Of a DNA stretch of 64,000 bases, positions 24,042 through 31,274 are shown one piece after another; within the stretch, counting starts at the first letter, position 1; every line of letters begins with the position of its first letter. The translations under genes were made by a program, and so were the position numbers. Source of the DNA: a virus; IMG/VR virus record IMGVR_UViG_3300018065_000011, positions 186,001-250,000 of that record. The stretch is one strand, 5' to 3'. The notes beneath the pieces were generated by a model that saw only the letters and a program-made list of their open reading frames with translations, was not told the DNA's origin and made no database searches.

Positions 24042-26241
24042 CGTGTGTCAATTCGTCACCGGCCTCTCCTCGGACAGAGGAGAGGCCGAATCTTCTGGCC
24101 CCGACTCTCTGTGGGAGCATCAGCAGTTTGGGTTCCTTGATGTAGTAGACCACATCCTGAATCGGAAGGAGAAGCAAGTTGGGCTGTCTGGCCAGCCAGG
24201 GTGTGGTAAGACGCGCCTTACGACGTATATTGCGGCTTACTTGGCCAAGTCTCCGGTGTCTCCTATCACTAGAGTAGTCGTTGTGGTCCCGACCCAGATC
24301 ATTCGGGACCAGTACAGAGGACAGAAGTCTGTAGTCCGGTTTGGGGCTGTTGAGGACGTAGCTGGGGAGGGCCCGAACAACAAAGCTGTCATCTCGGTCC
24401 CTGACATTGACTTAGGGAAGCTGATAGACCCTATGGTGGCTGGTCCAAAATATCTCGTGGACCACGTCACAGGTGCCGGCAAGCCGAGAGTCATCCTTGC
24501 CACGACTATGGACACCTTTCGCAGAGCCCTAGATTGCATTGGCGACATGAGCCATGTGTTAGTCGTTCTCGATGAGGCGCATCGGTTCCCTGTAGGAGAA
24601 TTCAAAGCATGGGCAAAGGCCAGAGTCGCTTGTGAGGAGAAGAGTGCCACTATCCTTGCCACGACGGCTACGATGTACCGAGCGGACGGGCTTCCGATTT
24701 GTCCTGGTGCGTACATACACCAAATTCCCCGGATCAAACTGATTGAGGCTGGCCTCTGCCCAAGTCGCTTTCCTGTAAAGGTTGTTCTCCTTCCCTCCGT
24801 CGCTAAGACAGCGACGGAGGTAGTGGATGTCCGTGTGAAAGGGGAAGGAACGGAAGGAACCCTTGTAGAGCTTCTGACCGATGACGATCTCCGTTTTGGG
24901 GTGCGGCATTGGGTTGGTCTGGGATGCCCGTTTGGCCTCATGCGATGCCAAACCCAGGCGTTGACCAAGCGCTTGAAAGAAATTGTCGAGGAGGAGTGTC
25001 CCCACCTGAAGGCTGAGGAGGTGGGGCGCCCCGTTGTGGATCTTTCGGGCAAAGAGGTAGACAAGATGTGGCCCGTTGTGGATCTTTCGGGTTCCAAGGT
25101 GAACAAGGCGTTGGAGGCCCAGATTGCGCATGATGGCCGTGTGCGGCATGCCAATGAGATACGGACACAGCTAGTTGTGGGCATTCGACGTGTTGAGTGT
25201 GGTTTCGACTGGCCTCCGGTATCTCATGTCTTCAACTTCGGGCTCATTTCGTCTGAGACCCTCCTGGCCCAGCTTCGAGGACGGGGTTGGCGTTCGAAGA
25301 CGAGATACGAGGGCTACCCTGAGCGGTTTCGGGATGAGGCGTGGCTCATCATGTTTGTGCCGACTGTGTCAGAGGAAGCTCGAACGGAGTTTCTGAGGAG
25401 CCCTGATCATCTCAAGCTGTTGATGATCATCGCGGCGACCACGGTCAATGAAGAGGCAGGTACTCTGCTGTCGTTCATCCATGATGAGATCCAGAAGGGG
25501 TTGTCGCGGTATGTGCGTGGGTACCGGGACCAGTTGCAGGTCATCCGTATCCTGGGGGCCCTCAACCCTGAGCCCAGAGAGATGGACGAAATACGGGCTG
25601 ATCTTGGAAAGATCGAGACTCGGCTCGGAGGCGATGTGTCCGTTTCGGACTACATCAGAGAGATTGTCTTAGAGTCGCGGGACGAGAAGAAGCGTGGGGT
25701 CGTGAAGAGAAAGTGGTCGAGACGACGGAAGCTCGGAGCCCTGATTCTTTTGTTGGGGCAGAAGGGTCAGTCCAAGAAAGAGACCGCGCGGCTGATTCGG
25801 GAGCTTCTGGACAAGAAGAAATCGGTTACGCTCGTGGAGAGTCCTGAGCAGGTTTCAGATGAGGTTCGCTCCGTGCTTGCAGATGCTCTCAATCAGTTGG
25901 TTGAGAAGCATGGCGACATTGTTACCTTCACGGACACATACGAGGAGATGGCGGCCACCATGAACACCGATGTGGACACTATCCGTCGCATGCAGCGAGA
26001 GGTGGACCGTCTGACACAATTCAAGCCTCGCAGCTATCAGGTTGCTGTTGAGGCTGTTAGCCAAGAGTTGGTTCACTGCGGAAGGCGGTGGAAGGTTCTC
26101 CAGGACCTTTCCGGGCCTCTTGGCTTGGACCCAGGGACCTACACAATGCGTCATCTCGATCGCGATCTACGACATCAGGTGTTGAAAGGCCAGCCAGAGG
26201 ACATCAACAGTTTGAGAGACTTGAGGCATGCGTTTCGGTAA
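24034..26241 (+). CDS. SF2 DEAH-box helicase in Cas3 position, no HD nuclease
   Basis: 735 residues; ATG 24034 preferred over TTG 24031. Motif I GQPGCGKTRL (~53-62), Ia VVVPTQIIRDQY, II VLDEAHR, III ATTATMYRADG, V QLVVGIRRVECGFDWPPVSH and VI LAQLRGRGWRS define an SF2 helicase of the DEAD/UvsW-like kind. No HD motif is present at either end and the N-terminus is too short for a Cas3 HD domain. It is translationally coupled to cas8c, so it very probably serves the same complex, unwinding or displacing DNA rather than degrading it. Huge-phage type I-C variants with a helicase instead of Cas3 have been reported. Confidence 0.85.
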   Translation: MIDVCQFVTGLSSDRGEAESSGPDSLWEHQQFGFLDVVDHILNRKEKQVGLSGQPGCGKTRLTTYIAAYLAKSPVSPITRVVVVVPTQIIRDQYRGQKSVVRFGAVEDVAGEGPNNKAVISVPDIDLGKLIDPMVAGPKYLVDHVTGAGKPRVILATTMDTFRRALDCIGDMSHVLVVLDEAHRFPVGEFKAWAKARVACEEKSATILATTATMYRADGLPICPGAYIHQIPRIKLIEAGLCPSRFPVKVVLLPSVAKTATEVVDVRVKGEGTEGTLVELLTDDDLRFGVRHWVGLGCPFGLMRCQTQALTKRLKEIVEEECPHLKAEEVGRPVVDLSGKEVDKMWPVVDLSGSKVNKALEAQIAHDGRVRHANEIRTQLVVGIRRVECGFDWPPVSHVFNFGLISSETLLAQLRGRGWRSKTRYEGYPERFRDEAWLIMFVPTVSEEARTEFLRSPDHLKLLMIIAATTVNEEAGTLLSFIHDEIQKGLSRYVRGYRDQLQVIRILGALNPEPREMDEIRADLGKIETRLGGDVSVSDYIREIVLESRDEKKRGVVKRKWSRRRKLGALILLLGQKGQSKKETARLIRELLDKKKSVTLVESPEQVSDEVRSVLADALNQLVEKHGDIVTFTDTYEEMAATMNTDVDTIRRMQREVDRLTQFKPRSYQVAVEAVSQELVHCGRRWKVLQDLSGPLGLDPGTYTMRHLDRDLRHQVLKGQPEDINSLRDLRHAFR

Positions 26242-26860
26242 GGCCAAGGAAGTTTCGCGGGAGAACAATCTCCTTCACGTGATGAACAGCTATTTGCTGT
26301 TCTCGGGCGGCAAGATGCGAGTCGATTGGCTGGAGGTGCCGGGCGAAGGCTCTCCGATGGTGAGAATCCTTCGATCCTATCTCGTACCGGGCGTGTCCAA
26401 GCTCGTTTGTTTGGATCGTAACGCCGAGTACGTCCGGGAGGGCGAGGAGCAATACGGGAGTGAGATCTGCGAGTGGGTTTTGGCCGATGACTTGTTTGCC
26501 GAGCTAGCTAATTCACCGGACAAGTACGCTAACGTAGGGGTTCTGAATGTCGATCTCTACAACAGCCTTCGTCTGCTCGAATTCCCCGAACAGATGCGGA
26601 TCGTCATGGAGTTTGCCACACGCCAGTTCTGGGCGATCGGGGCCTTCATGGTGTTTCTGAACTACTCGATGCGAGGCAGTGTTCGCGAGGAGTTTGCTCA
26701 AGACGTGATCAAGACTCTGGAGCCTTATCTAGATTTGTCACAGGTTGATCTCACTGATGAGGGCTACCTGTACAAAGGAGGAACGCCTGACCAACCAGGC
26801 AACCGGAGATTGAATCTTCGGATACACCTAGGACCAACAAGGACACCGAACAATGAGTAA
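26228..26860 (+). CDS. Unknown protein with Rossmann-like segment, cas operon
   Basis: 210 residues from ATG 26228, overlapping the helicase by 14 bp. PMVRILRSYLVPGVSKLVCLD followed by an acidic residue and later VGVLNVDLYNSLRLLEF is reminiscent of Rossmann-fold methyltransferases, but the glycine-rich SAM loop is not evident. Its place inside the CRISPR operon suggests an accessory role (interference nuclease, DNA modifier or regulator). No nuclease motif seen. Confidence 0.7.
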   Translation: MRFGKAKEVSRENNLLHVMNSYLLFSGGKMRVDWLEVPGEGSPMVRILRSYLVPGVSKLVCLDRNAEYVREGEEQYGSEICEWVLADDLFAELANSPDKYANVGVLNVDLYNSLRLLEFPEQMRIVMEFATRQFWAIGAFMVFLNYSMRGSVREEFAQDVIKTLEPYLDLSQVDLTDEGYLYKGGTPDQPGNRRLNLRIHLGPTRTPNNE

Positions 26861-27191
26861 GAAGAACGATGATCTGGAGGCGGTTCGTGTGATCGCTGAT
26901 GCGCTTGAACCGTTTGATGATGTCGTCAGGGAGCGTATTCTGAAATGGGCATGTGAGCGGGTCGGGATGCACCCCAAGGAGATCAAGATCATACATGAGA
27001 CACAAACTGCCTATTCGGAAGACGGTGGGGGTGGGAAGAGCCCCGCCGAGAAGGCAGCCAGGACCAGGAAGGCCAATGCTGAGAAGCGCTCTGAGGCCGC
27101 CAGGAAAGCGAACAAGACCAGGGGGAAGAAGGGGCGATCCGAGGCCGCAAAGAAGGCAGCGGCTACGCGTCGTGCTTGTCAGGCTGCCTAG
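26853..27191 (+). CDS. Unknown basic protein, last gene of cas operon
   Basis: 112 residues from ATG 26853. N-terminal ~60 residues helical (AVRVIADALEPFDDVVRERI); the C-terminal half is Lys/Ala/Arg-rich (EKRSEAARKANKTRGKKGRS) like histone-tail-type nucleic-acid binders. Overlaps the previous gene by 8 bp and stands just before the array leader. It may bind crRNA or target DNA. Confidence 0.65.
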   Translation: MSKKNDDLEAVRVIADALEPFDDVVRERILKWACERVGMHPKEIKIIHETQTAYSEDGGGGKSPAEKAARTRKANAEKRSEAARKANKTRGKKGRSEAAKKAAATRRACQAA

Positions 27192-27400
27192 AGGCAGAAA
27201 AGCACGCTACGGGTCGCGTGAGCGCCTCCTAGTTTTGCGTGCCTTTTCCTGAGGTTTCCTTCTGCGGGGCGATTGCGAGTACAACGAGCTTTCTGACATT
27301 CGCAGAGTAGAACACGTCAGCGCTGTTCAGGCGCGCGATTTCACCCCTCGTGCATAACCTGCGATTACGAGCAATGATTTCAGCAGGTTCTAAGCCAAGG
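27192..27400 (+). promoter_or_regulatory. CRISPR leader with decayed repeats
   Basis: 209 bp. A long stem pairs AAAAGCACGC (27198-27207) with GCGTGCCTTTT (27237-27247), possibly ending the cas transcript. 27254-27285 is a decayed repeat (GTTTCC, then CTGCGGGGCGATTGCGAG, then ACAAC). Around 27340-27371 a second has only its tail (CCTGCGATTACGAG). No strong promoter seen. Decayed repeats at the leader end are unusual, as new units are normally added there. Confidence 0.6.
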
Positions 27401-28006
27401 GTTTCCGCCCTGTTACGGGGCGGTTGCGATTACAAGGAAGAGCCGCTGGACCTGAGCGCAGCCACCAAGCTGTTTCCGCCCTGTTACGGGGCGGTTGCGA
27501 TTACAAGAGCCGTGAACGAGCAGGAATGCGCCCAAATCCTGGCCGAGTTTCCGCCCTGTTACGGGGCGGTTGCGATTACAAGGCCATGAGCTTGGCGCTC
27601 ATTGATTCGAGGGCCGCTGCGTTTCCGCCCTGTTACGGGGCGGTTGCGATTACAAGATCGAGATTCTGCGGTGGACACGCGCCAGCATGTTGAGTTTCCG
27701 CCCTGTTACGGGGCGGTTGCGATTACAAGGATTGCACGGCCTACGAGGGGTTTCCGCTCTCTCTTCCGTCTCCGGCCTCGAATCGAGGAGGCGGTTTCGA
27801 TTGCAACGCACGCGGATGCGAAACTCCGTCTTCTCCAAGTCTGTCTCCGCGGGAGGCGGTTTCGATTGCAACATGTCGTGCGTCGAGACATCCAGAGTGG
27901 GTTCCGTCTCCGCGGGGAGGCGTTTCGATTGCAACACCAACGGCGGTCAGGGAGTTGGAGCATGGGATTGCGTTCCGTCTCCGCGGGGAGACGGTTTCGA
28001 TTGCAG
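27401..28006 (+). CRISPR. CRISPR array 1: five uniform repeats, then four of a second family
   Basis: Repeats of 36 bp start at 27401, 27472, 27547, 27621 and 27694: GTTT, arm CCGCCC, loop TGTTAC, arm GGGGCGG, tail TTGCGATTACAAG; spacers are 35, 39, 38 and 37 bp. Four repeats of another family follow (27764-27807, 27838-27872, 27901-27935, 27972-28006): arm CCGTCTCC, arm GGAGRCGG, tail TTTCGATTGCAAC, with spacers of about 28-36 bp. The first of these has a longer loop holding CCTCG/CGAGG. The hairpin near the 5' side fits Cas5c processing. The array is read in the same direction as cas. Confidence 0.93.
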
Positions 28007-28034
28007 TATGTTGGTGGTGGAATCCTCGCCGAGT

Positions 28035-28064
28035 AGAGCCCCCTCAAACGAGGGGGCTCTTTTT
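28035..28064 (+). terminator. Strong intrinsic terminator inside the CRISPR locus
   Basis: Perfect 11-bp stem (AGAGCCCCCTC, 28035-28045; GAGGGGGCTCT, 28050-28060), loop AAAC, then TTTTT. It should stop a transcript coming through array 1, so array 2 would need its own promoter or antitermination. Confidence 0.93.
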
Positions 28065-28070
28065 CCCAGT

Positions 28071-29011
28071 CTTCGATTACAACTACGCCATTCGGCCCCA
28101 AGGCGATCTCGTTTCCGCCCTCCTGCGGAGCGGTTGCGATTACAACGCTCTCACCGGCCTCAGTGTTCTCTACTCCTTCTGGTTTCCGCTCCTCTGCGGA
28201 GCGGTTGCGATTACAACTACCGGACCGACAGCTACACCAATCTGATCAGAAAATCGAGCACCGTCGCATCGGACAGTGGTTTCCGCTCCTCTGCGGAGCG
28301 GTTGCGATTACAACTAATCGGTTTCCACCGCCGAGGGAGAACCCCGCACGTTTCCGCCCTCCTGCGGGGCGGTTGCGGTTACAACGTGACGGTCACAGGT
28401 CGAATTTCGTCTGCCCGGTCCGCCCTCCTGCGGGGCGGTTGCGATTACAACGCTACCGAGAGATCGCGGAACGGTTGGGTGTTTCCGCCCTCCTGCGGGG
28501 CGGTTGCGATTACAACCTGCACGCTCAGCCGCCCACGAGGGTACGAGGTTCGTCTCCGAGGGAGACGGTTTCGATTGCAACCAGATGTGGGATGCAGTGT
28601 CCGTGTCCGCCTCTCACGGAGGCGGTTTCGATTGCAATTTCGTTGGCTCTCACTGATCGGTTTTTCGTGTTCCGTCTCCGAGGAGGCGGTTTCGATTGCA
28701 ACCCCACTGACCTCAGCGCCATACGACGGTTCCGTTCCGTCTCCGAGGAGACGGTTTCGATTGCAACCTCCACCCACGTCGTGTAGGTGCCGCCCCGTAG
28801 AGGGGCGGTTTCGATTATAACACGCGGGACTCGGGAAGAAGTTGAACCCGGATCGTTGGGTCCGCCCTTTTGGGCGGTTTCGATTACAACAATCAAGGTG
28901 GTACGTCATTTCGGGAGAGGGAGCGATTGCGATTACAACCGCATGATGTCCTGGATGGGCTTGATCGTTGAGGTTTCCGCTCTCTGCGCTACGGAGGGCG
29001 GTTGCGATCAA
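28071..29011 (+). CRISPR. CRISPR array 2: heterogeneous repeats
   Basis: It starts with a partial repeat (28071-28082). Family A tails (TTGCGATTACAAC): 28111, 28182, 28279, 28350, 28418, 28481. Family B tails (TTTCGATTGCAAC): 28548, 28603, 28669, 28734. Hybrids follow at 28787 (TTTCGATTATAAC) and 28858 (TTTCGATTACAAC), then degenerate ones at 28909 and 28973. Spacers range from about 18 to 61 bp. Arms differ among repeats but stay paired (CCGCTCC/GGAGCGG, CCGCCTC/GAGGCGG, CCGTCTC/GAGACGG, CCGCCCC/GGGGCGG). No new uniform repeat block suggests no recent acquisition. Confidence 0.9.
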
Positions 29012-29178
29012 CGATTTCGAACGGGTACGAGCCGGAGATTCAGCGAACGAAGAAATTGTTGGGTCCCCTCATTCATCCCAAAATCGTGTGGGAAGTCAGA
29101 CAGGGGGAAAGCCCCGTGTGGGAAACGGACGGCAACCCTCTCAAGGAAGCGTGGAAAACAATCCACGGATCGGGGTAG
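29002..29178 (+). CDS. Short ORF or gene remnant abutting the array
   Basis: A 58-codon frame from TTG 29002 to TAG 29176-29178 has protein-like composition (NGYEPEIQRTKKLLGPLIHP, then KIVWEVRQGESPVWETDG). Its 5' end runs into the last degenerate CRISPR repeat, so it may be the 3' remnant of a gene displaced by the array. No family recognised. Confidence 0.35.
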   Translation: MRSTISNGYEPEIQRTKKLLGPLIHPKIVWEVRQGESPVWETDGNPLKEAWKTIHGSG

Positions 29179-29181
29179 AAT
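29172..29181 (+). promoter_or_regulatory. GGGGTA-type -10 element, leaderless spacing
   Basis: GGGGTAGAAT; TAGAAT ends six bases before ATG 29188. One of the clearest members of the recurring element. Confidence 0.5.
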
Positions 29182-29187
29182 GAGCCC

Positions 29188-29697
29188 ATGCGTCGTCGTG
29201 AGATACTGACTGGTTTGGCTCTGGCCCCTTGTGTGGGCCTCCTGCCCTCCATCGCGAGAGGGTCCGAGGGGTTGAGCATTCCTGAGAAGCAAAGGCGCAT
29301 TGCCAAACTCCTTAAGAGTCCTGAGGGGCGCCGTAGGCTGACTGCGAGCATGACTCACCCTCGACGTTGTGGGGGATTGGGCTATTCCACGGTGCCGCAG
29401 GGGCGACCGTTCCGTCCCGGTTACGAGTTTGTCCGAGGGGACCTGGCCCTGTTCACCGCGGGAGGGCCCGTCGAGTCGGTGACGTACACCTTGGTGGGTC
29501 CGTTGTCGTCCAAATGGAAATACGGTTACGCGATCGGCCCGGTGGATCGCGTTCCGGTCAACCCGGCACCGGGGGAGTACTACCCTGCGCTTCATGTTCC
29601 TTTGAGCGCGTTGCCGGGCGAGTACCAGATCCGATGGAAGGTGCGTTTGGAGAATGGCGAGGTTCGGGATCCCGTTCAGCCGTTTTGGGTAGGATAG
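29188..29697 (+). CDS. Tat-signal-like protein with capsid-arm-like motif
   Basis: 169 residues from ATG 29188. The N-terminus MRRREILTGLALAPCVGLL is a twin-arginine or Sec-type signal with RRR before a hydrophobic core, ending about PSIARG. Residues ~36-60 (RRIAKLLKSPEGRRRLTASM) resemble the N-terminal arm of the capsid protein (GRHKLAASMTQP). The C-terminal half (VTYTLVGPLSSKWKYGYAIG...LPGEYQIRWKVRLENGEV) is beta-rich, immunoglobulin-like. An exported protein is inferred; function unknown. Confidence 0.65.
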   Translation: MRRREILTGLALAPCVGLLPSIARGSEGLSIPEKQRRIAKLLKSPEGRRRLTASMTHPRRCGGLGYSTVPQGRPFRPGYEFVRGDLALFTAGGPVESVTYTLVGPLSSKWKYGYAIGPVDRVPVNPAPGEYYPALHVPLSALPGEYQIRWKVRLENGEVRDPVQPFWVG

Positions 29698-30054
29698 ATG
29701 CCTTTCGATCTGACCAAAGAGGAAGCGCAGGCGCTTCTCGACGTGATCGTTCACTTCCAGGTGTTGAGCCACACTCCCGAACCCGAGTGTGGTCGCCTTC
29801 GTTCCGTGGAGCAGAAGCTCGAAAGGTTCGTGGGAGGCGAGCCGTCCGAGCCAGAGACGCCTCTCTCCGACCAAGTGCTACTGCGTGTCCAGTTTGGGAT
29901 GCTTGGTGTGATCGAAGCAGGTGAGTTGGCCGGACGGACGCGAGATCAGGTTCTCGATGAGTTTCCGATGGACAGGTCCGTGTTGGAGCCGTTGTTGGCT
30001 GGGGACTTTGATGCGGTGCGGAAGGCTGCGCGGGCGCGGAAGGAAGTGGGCTAG
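29698..30054 (+). CDS. Hypothetical helical protein
   Basis: 118 residues from ATG 29698, directly after the previous stop, with GGGTAGGAT at 29687-29695. Entirely helical (LTKEEAQALLDVIVHFQVLS), no recognised domain. Likely co-expressed with its neighbour. Confidence 0.6.
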   Translation: MPFDLTKEEAQALLDVIVHFQVLSHTPEPECGRLRSVEQKLERFVGGEPSEPETPLSDQVLLRVQFGMLGVIEAGELAGRTRDQVLDEFPMDRSVLEPLLAGDFDAVRKAARARKEVG

Positions 30055-30075
30055 AGGAACGGAAGGCGTGACAGC

Positions 30076-30393
30076 ATGGAATGCACGTGCGAAATAGAGT
30101 GTTGTGACGGAGAGCCTATCCTCGACTACGAGGCTGTCCGGCTCACGGTGCAGGAGAGCCCTCTATGCGATGAGTGCGGTGAGACGATTCCGAAGGGAGC
30201 GTTTGCGGAGCGCGTGACGGGGTTGTGCGAGGGCGAGTTTGTCTGCTGGTACACCTGCGAGGTATGCTTGCGGATCAGAGACGATCTCATGGGCCGGTGT
30301 TTCTGCCATGGCACGATGCGAGATGACCTGCGAAGCTGCCTTGGTGTAGACTACGTTACGGGCGAGGTTGATGAGGAATGGGAGGCGGCATGA
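30076..30393 (+). CDS. Cys-rich zinc-binding protein
   Basis: 105 residues from ATG 30076. MECTCEIECCDGE and then CDECGETIPKG..CWYTCEVCLRIRDDL give two zinc-ribbon pairs, a pattern seen in small phage proteins. Its C-terminus is the piece also found as a fragment at 18376. Overlaps the next gene by 4 bp. Confidence 0.68.
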   Translation: MECTCEIECCDGEPILDYEAVRLTVQESPLCDECGETIPKGAFAERVTGLCEGEFVCWYTCEVCLRIRDDLMGRCFCHGTMRDDLRSCLGVDYVTGEVDEEWEAA

Positions 30394-30737
30394 ACAAGAT
30401 GGATGAGATCCCAACCAGCCGACGATCCCCAGCCGCCACCCTGGCACACCTAGCCCATGAAGCATGGGAGGGGCACTCGGCCCTGATCGTTCACGGCGGC
30501 ATCCGAGGGACGGCGCCTCCGTCAGAGCATCGGGCGCGGATACTCCGCTCGTTTTGGAAGCAGCGTCGGCCGGGAGCGTTCATCGAGCAGCAGCCACCAG
30601 GGGTACGCCAGCGTTTGCGGAACCTCCGATCCGAAGACATCGCCAATGTCGGCGCATTCCCGGATTGGTACGCTGAGGAAGAACCCCCAGTAGGCCGCGT
30701 CTGGAAACTGCCGGGTTTCCGAGACGACATCCTCTAG
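30390..30737 (+). CDS. Hypothetical protein, paralogue of 18631 gene
   Basis: 115 residues from ATG 30390. Strongly similar to the 18631 gene along its length (shared FWKQRRPGAFIEQQ and DIANVGAFPDWYA). Here the upstream Cys-rich gene is intact, so this is the more complete copy of the duplicated unit. The stop overlaps the end of the convergent minus-strand gene. Confidence 0.7.
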   Translation: MNKMDEIPTSRRSPAATLAHLAHEAWEGHSALIVHGGIRGTAPPSEHRARILRSFWKQRRPGAFIEQQPPGVRQRLRNLRSEDIANVGAFPDWYAEEEPPVGRVWKLPGFRDDIL

Positions 30738-31069
30738 GGATCGTTCCGGTCACGTCTGCGGCGAGCGATGGCGGCTTCGACTGCTTCGAAGCAGGCACCA
30801 TCTGCGTTCAGGAAGTCTCCACCGTCATCGTTCCACACTTCGACGGTGTAGCCTTCCTTGCTTGTGGCACATACACGTTCTTCGCCTCCACTGAGGCGAA
30901 AGTTGTCTTCTTTTGACCACCATTCCCAGCCTTCCGGTAGCTTGGTGGCTTCGGCGGTGAGCGTTGCGCGTGCGTCTTTCTGTGCGTGATGCCATTCGTC
31001 GCTACCTGGGGTCGCATCTACGAGGTTTTGCAGCGCGGTTGTCAGGTTGGCGCAGCGTTTACAGGGCAT
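30734..31069 (-). CDS. Hypothetical protein (minus strand)
   Basis: 111 residues; start at the ATG complementary to 31067-31069 rather than a longer start overlapping the leader. MPCKRCANLTTALQNLVDAT at the N-terminus (CxxC), then WEWWSKEDNFRLSGGEE and a beta-rich part. One of the few minus-strand genes, convergent with its neighbour and divergent from the 31275 leader. Unknown function. Confidence 0.6.
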   Translation of the reverse strand: MPCKRCANLTTALQNLVDATPGSDEWHHAQKDARATLTAEATKLPEGWEWWSKEDNFRLSGGEERVCATSKEGYTVEVWNDDGGDFLNADGACFEAVEAAIARRRRDRNDP

Positions 31070-31096
31070 GGGGCTAATATACGCCCTTTGCTTGGA

Positions 31097-31274
31097 TTTG
31101 GGGTATAGTCCTGTGAGGGCGACGATCCATCGCCTGACCTCCAAAGGCTCACCCGCGCGGAGTCTGGGACGGAGGTAAAGGGGCTGCCGGACCTCGGGTC
31201 ACGTCCTACGAATCTCTGACCGGCGAAGAAGTCGGAGCGCGGGTCCGCTTCGGAGCTAGCGGAGATACGAGGAA
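31097..31274 (+). promoter_or_regulatory. Conserved structured leader, copy 1
   Basis: GGGGTATAGT (31100-31109) is a -10-like element. The ~165 bases after it up to GTG 31275 closely match 39591-39774: GATCCATCGC, CTCCAAAGG, GGGACGGA, AAAGGGGCT and ACCTCGGGTC are shared in order. ACCTCC (31137-31142) can pair with GGAGGT (31171-31176). In the other copy one pair of this stem changes from C-G to T-A. A cis-acting RNA is possible. Confidence 0.55.

Noticed and set aside
24034-26241. Calling the helicase Cas3
   Set aside because: Cas3 needs an HD nuclease domain; none is seen, and the helicase motifs are closer to DEAD/UvsW-like SF2 enzymes.
26228-26860. Methyltransferase call for the gene after the helicase
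   Set aside because: A Rossmann-like rhythm is visible but the SAM-binding glycine loop and catalytic motif are not; left as unknown.
27602-28820. Long open frames through the CRISPR arrays (plus strand 27687-28820 and several minus-strand frames)
   Set aside because: They are produced by the in-phase repeats; the translated product is a repeated RLRLQ-type string and spacers are not coding.
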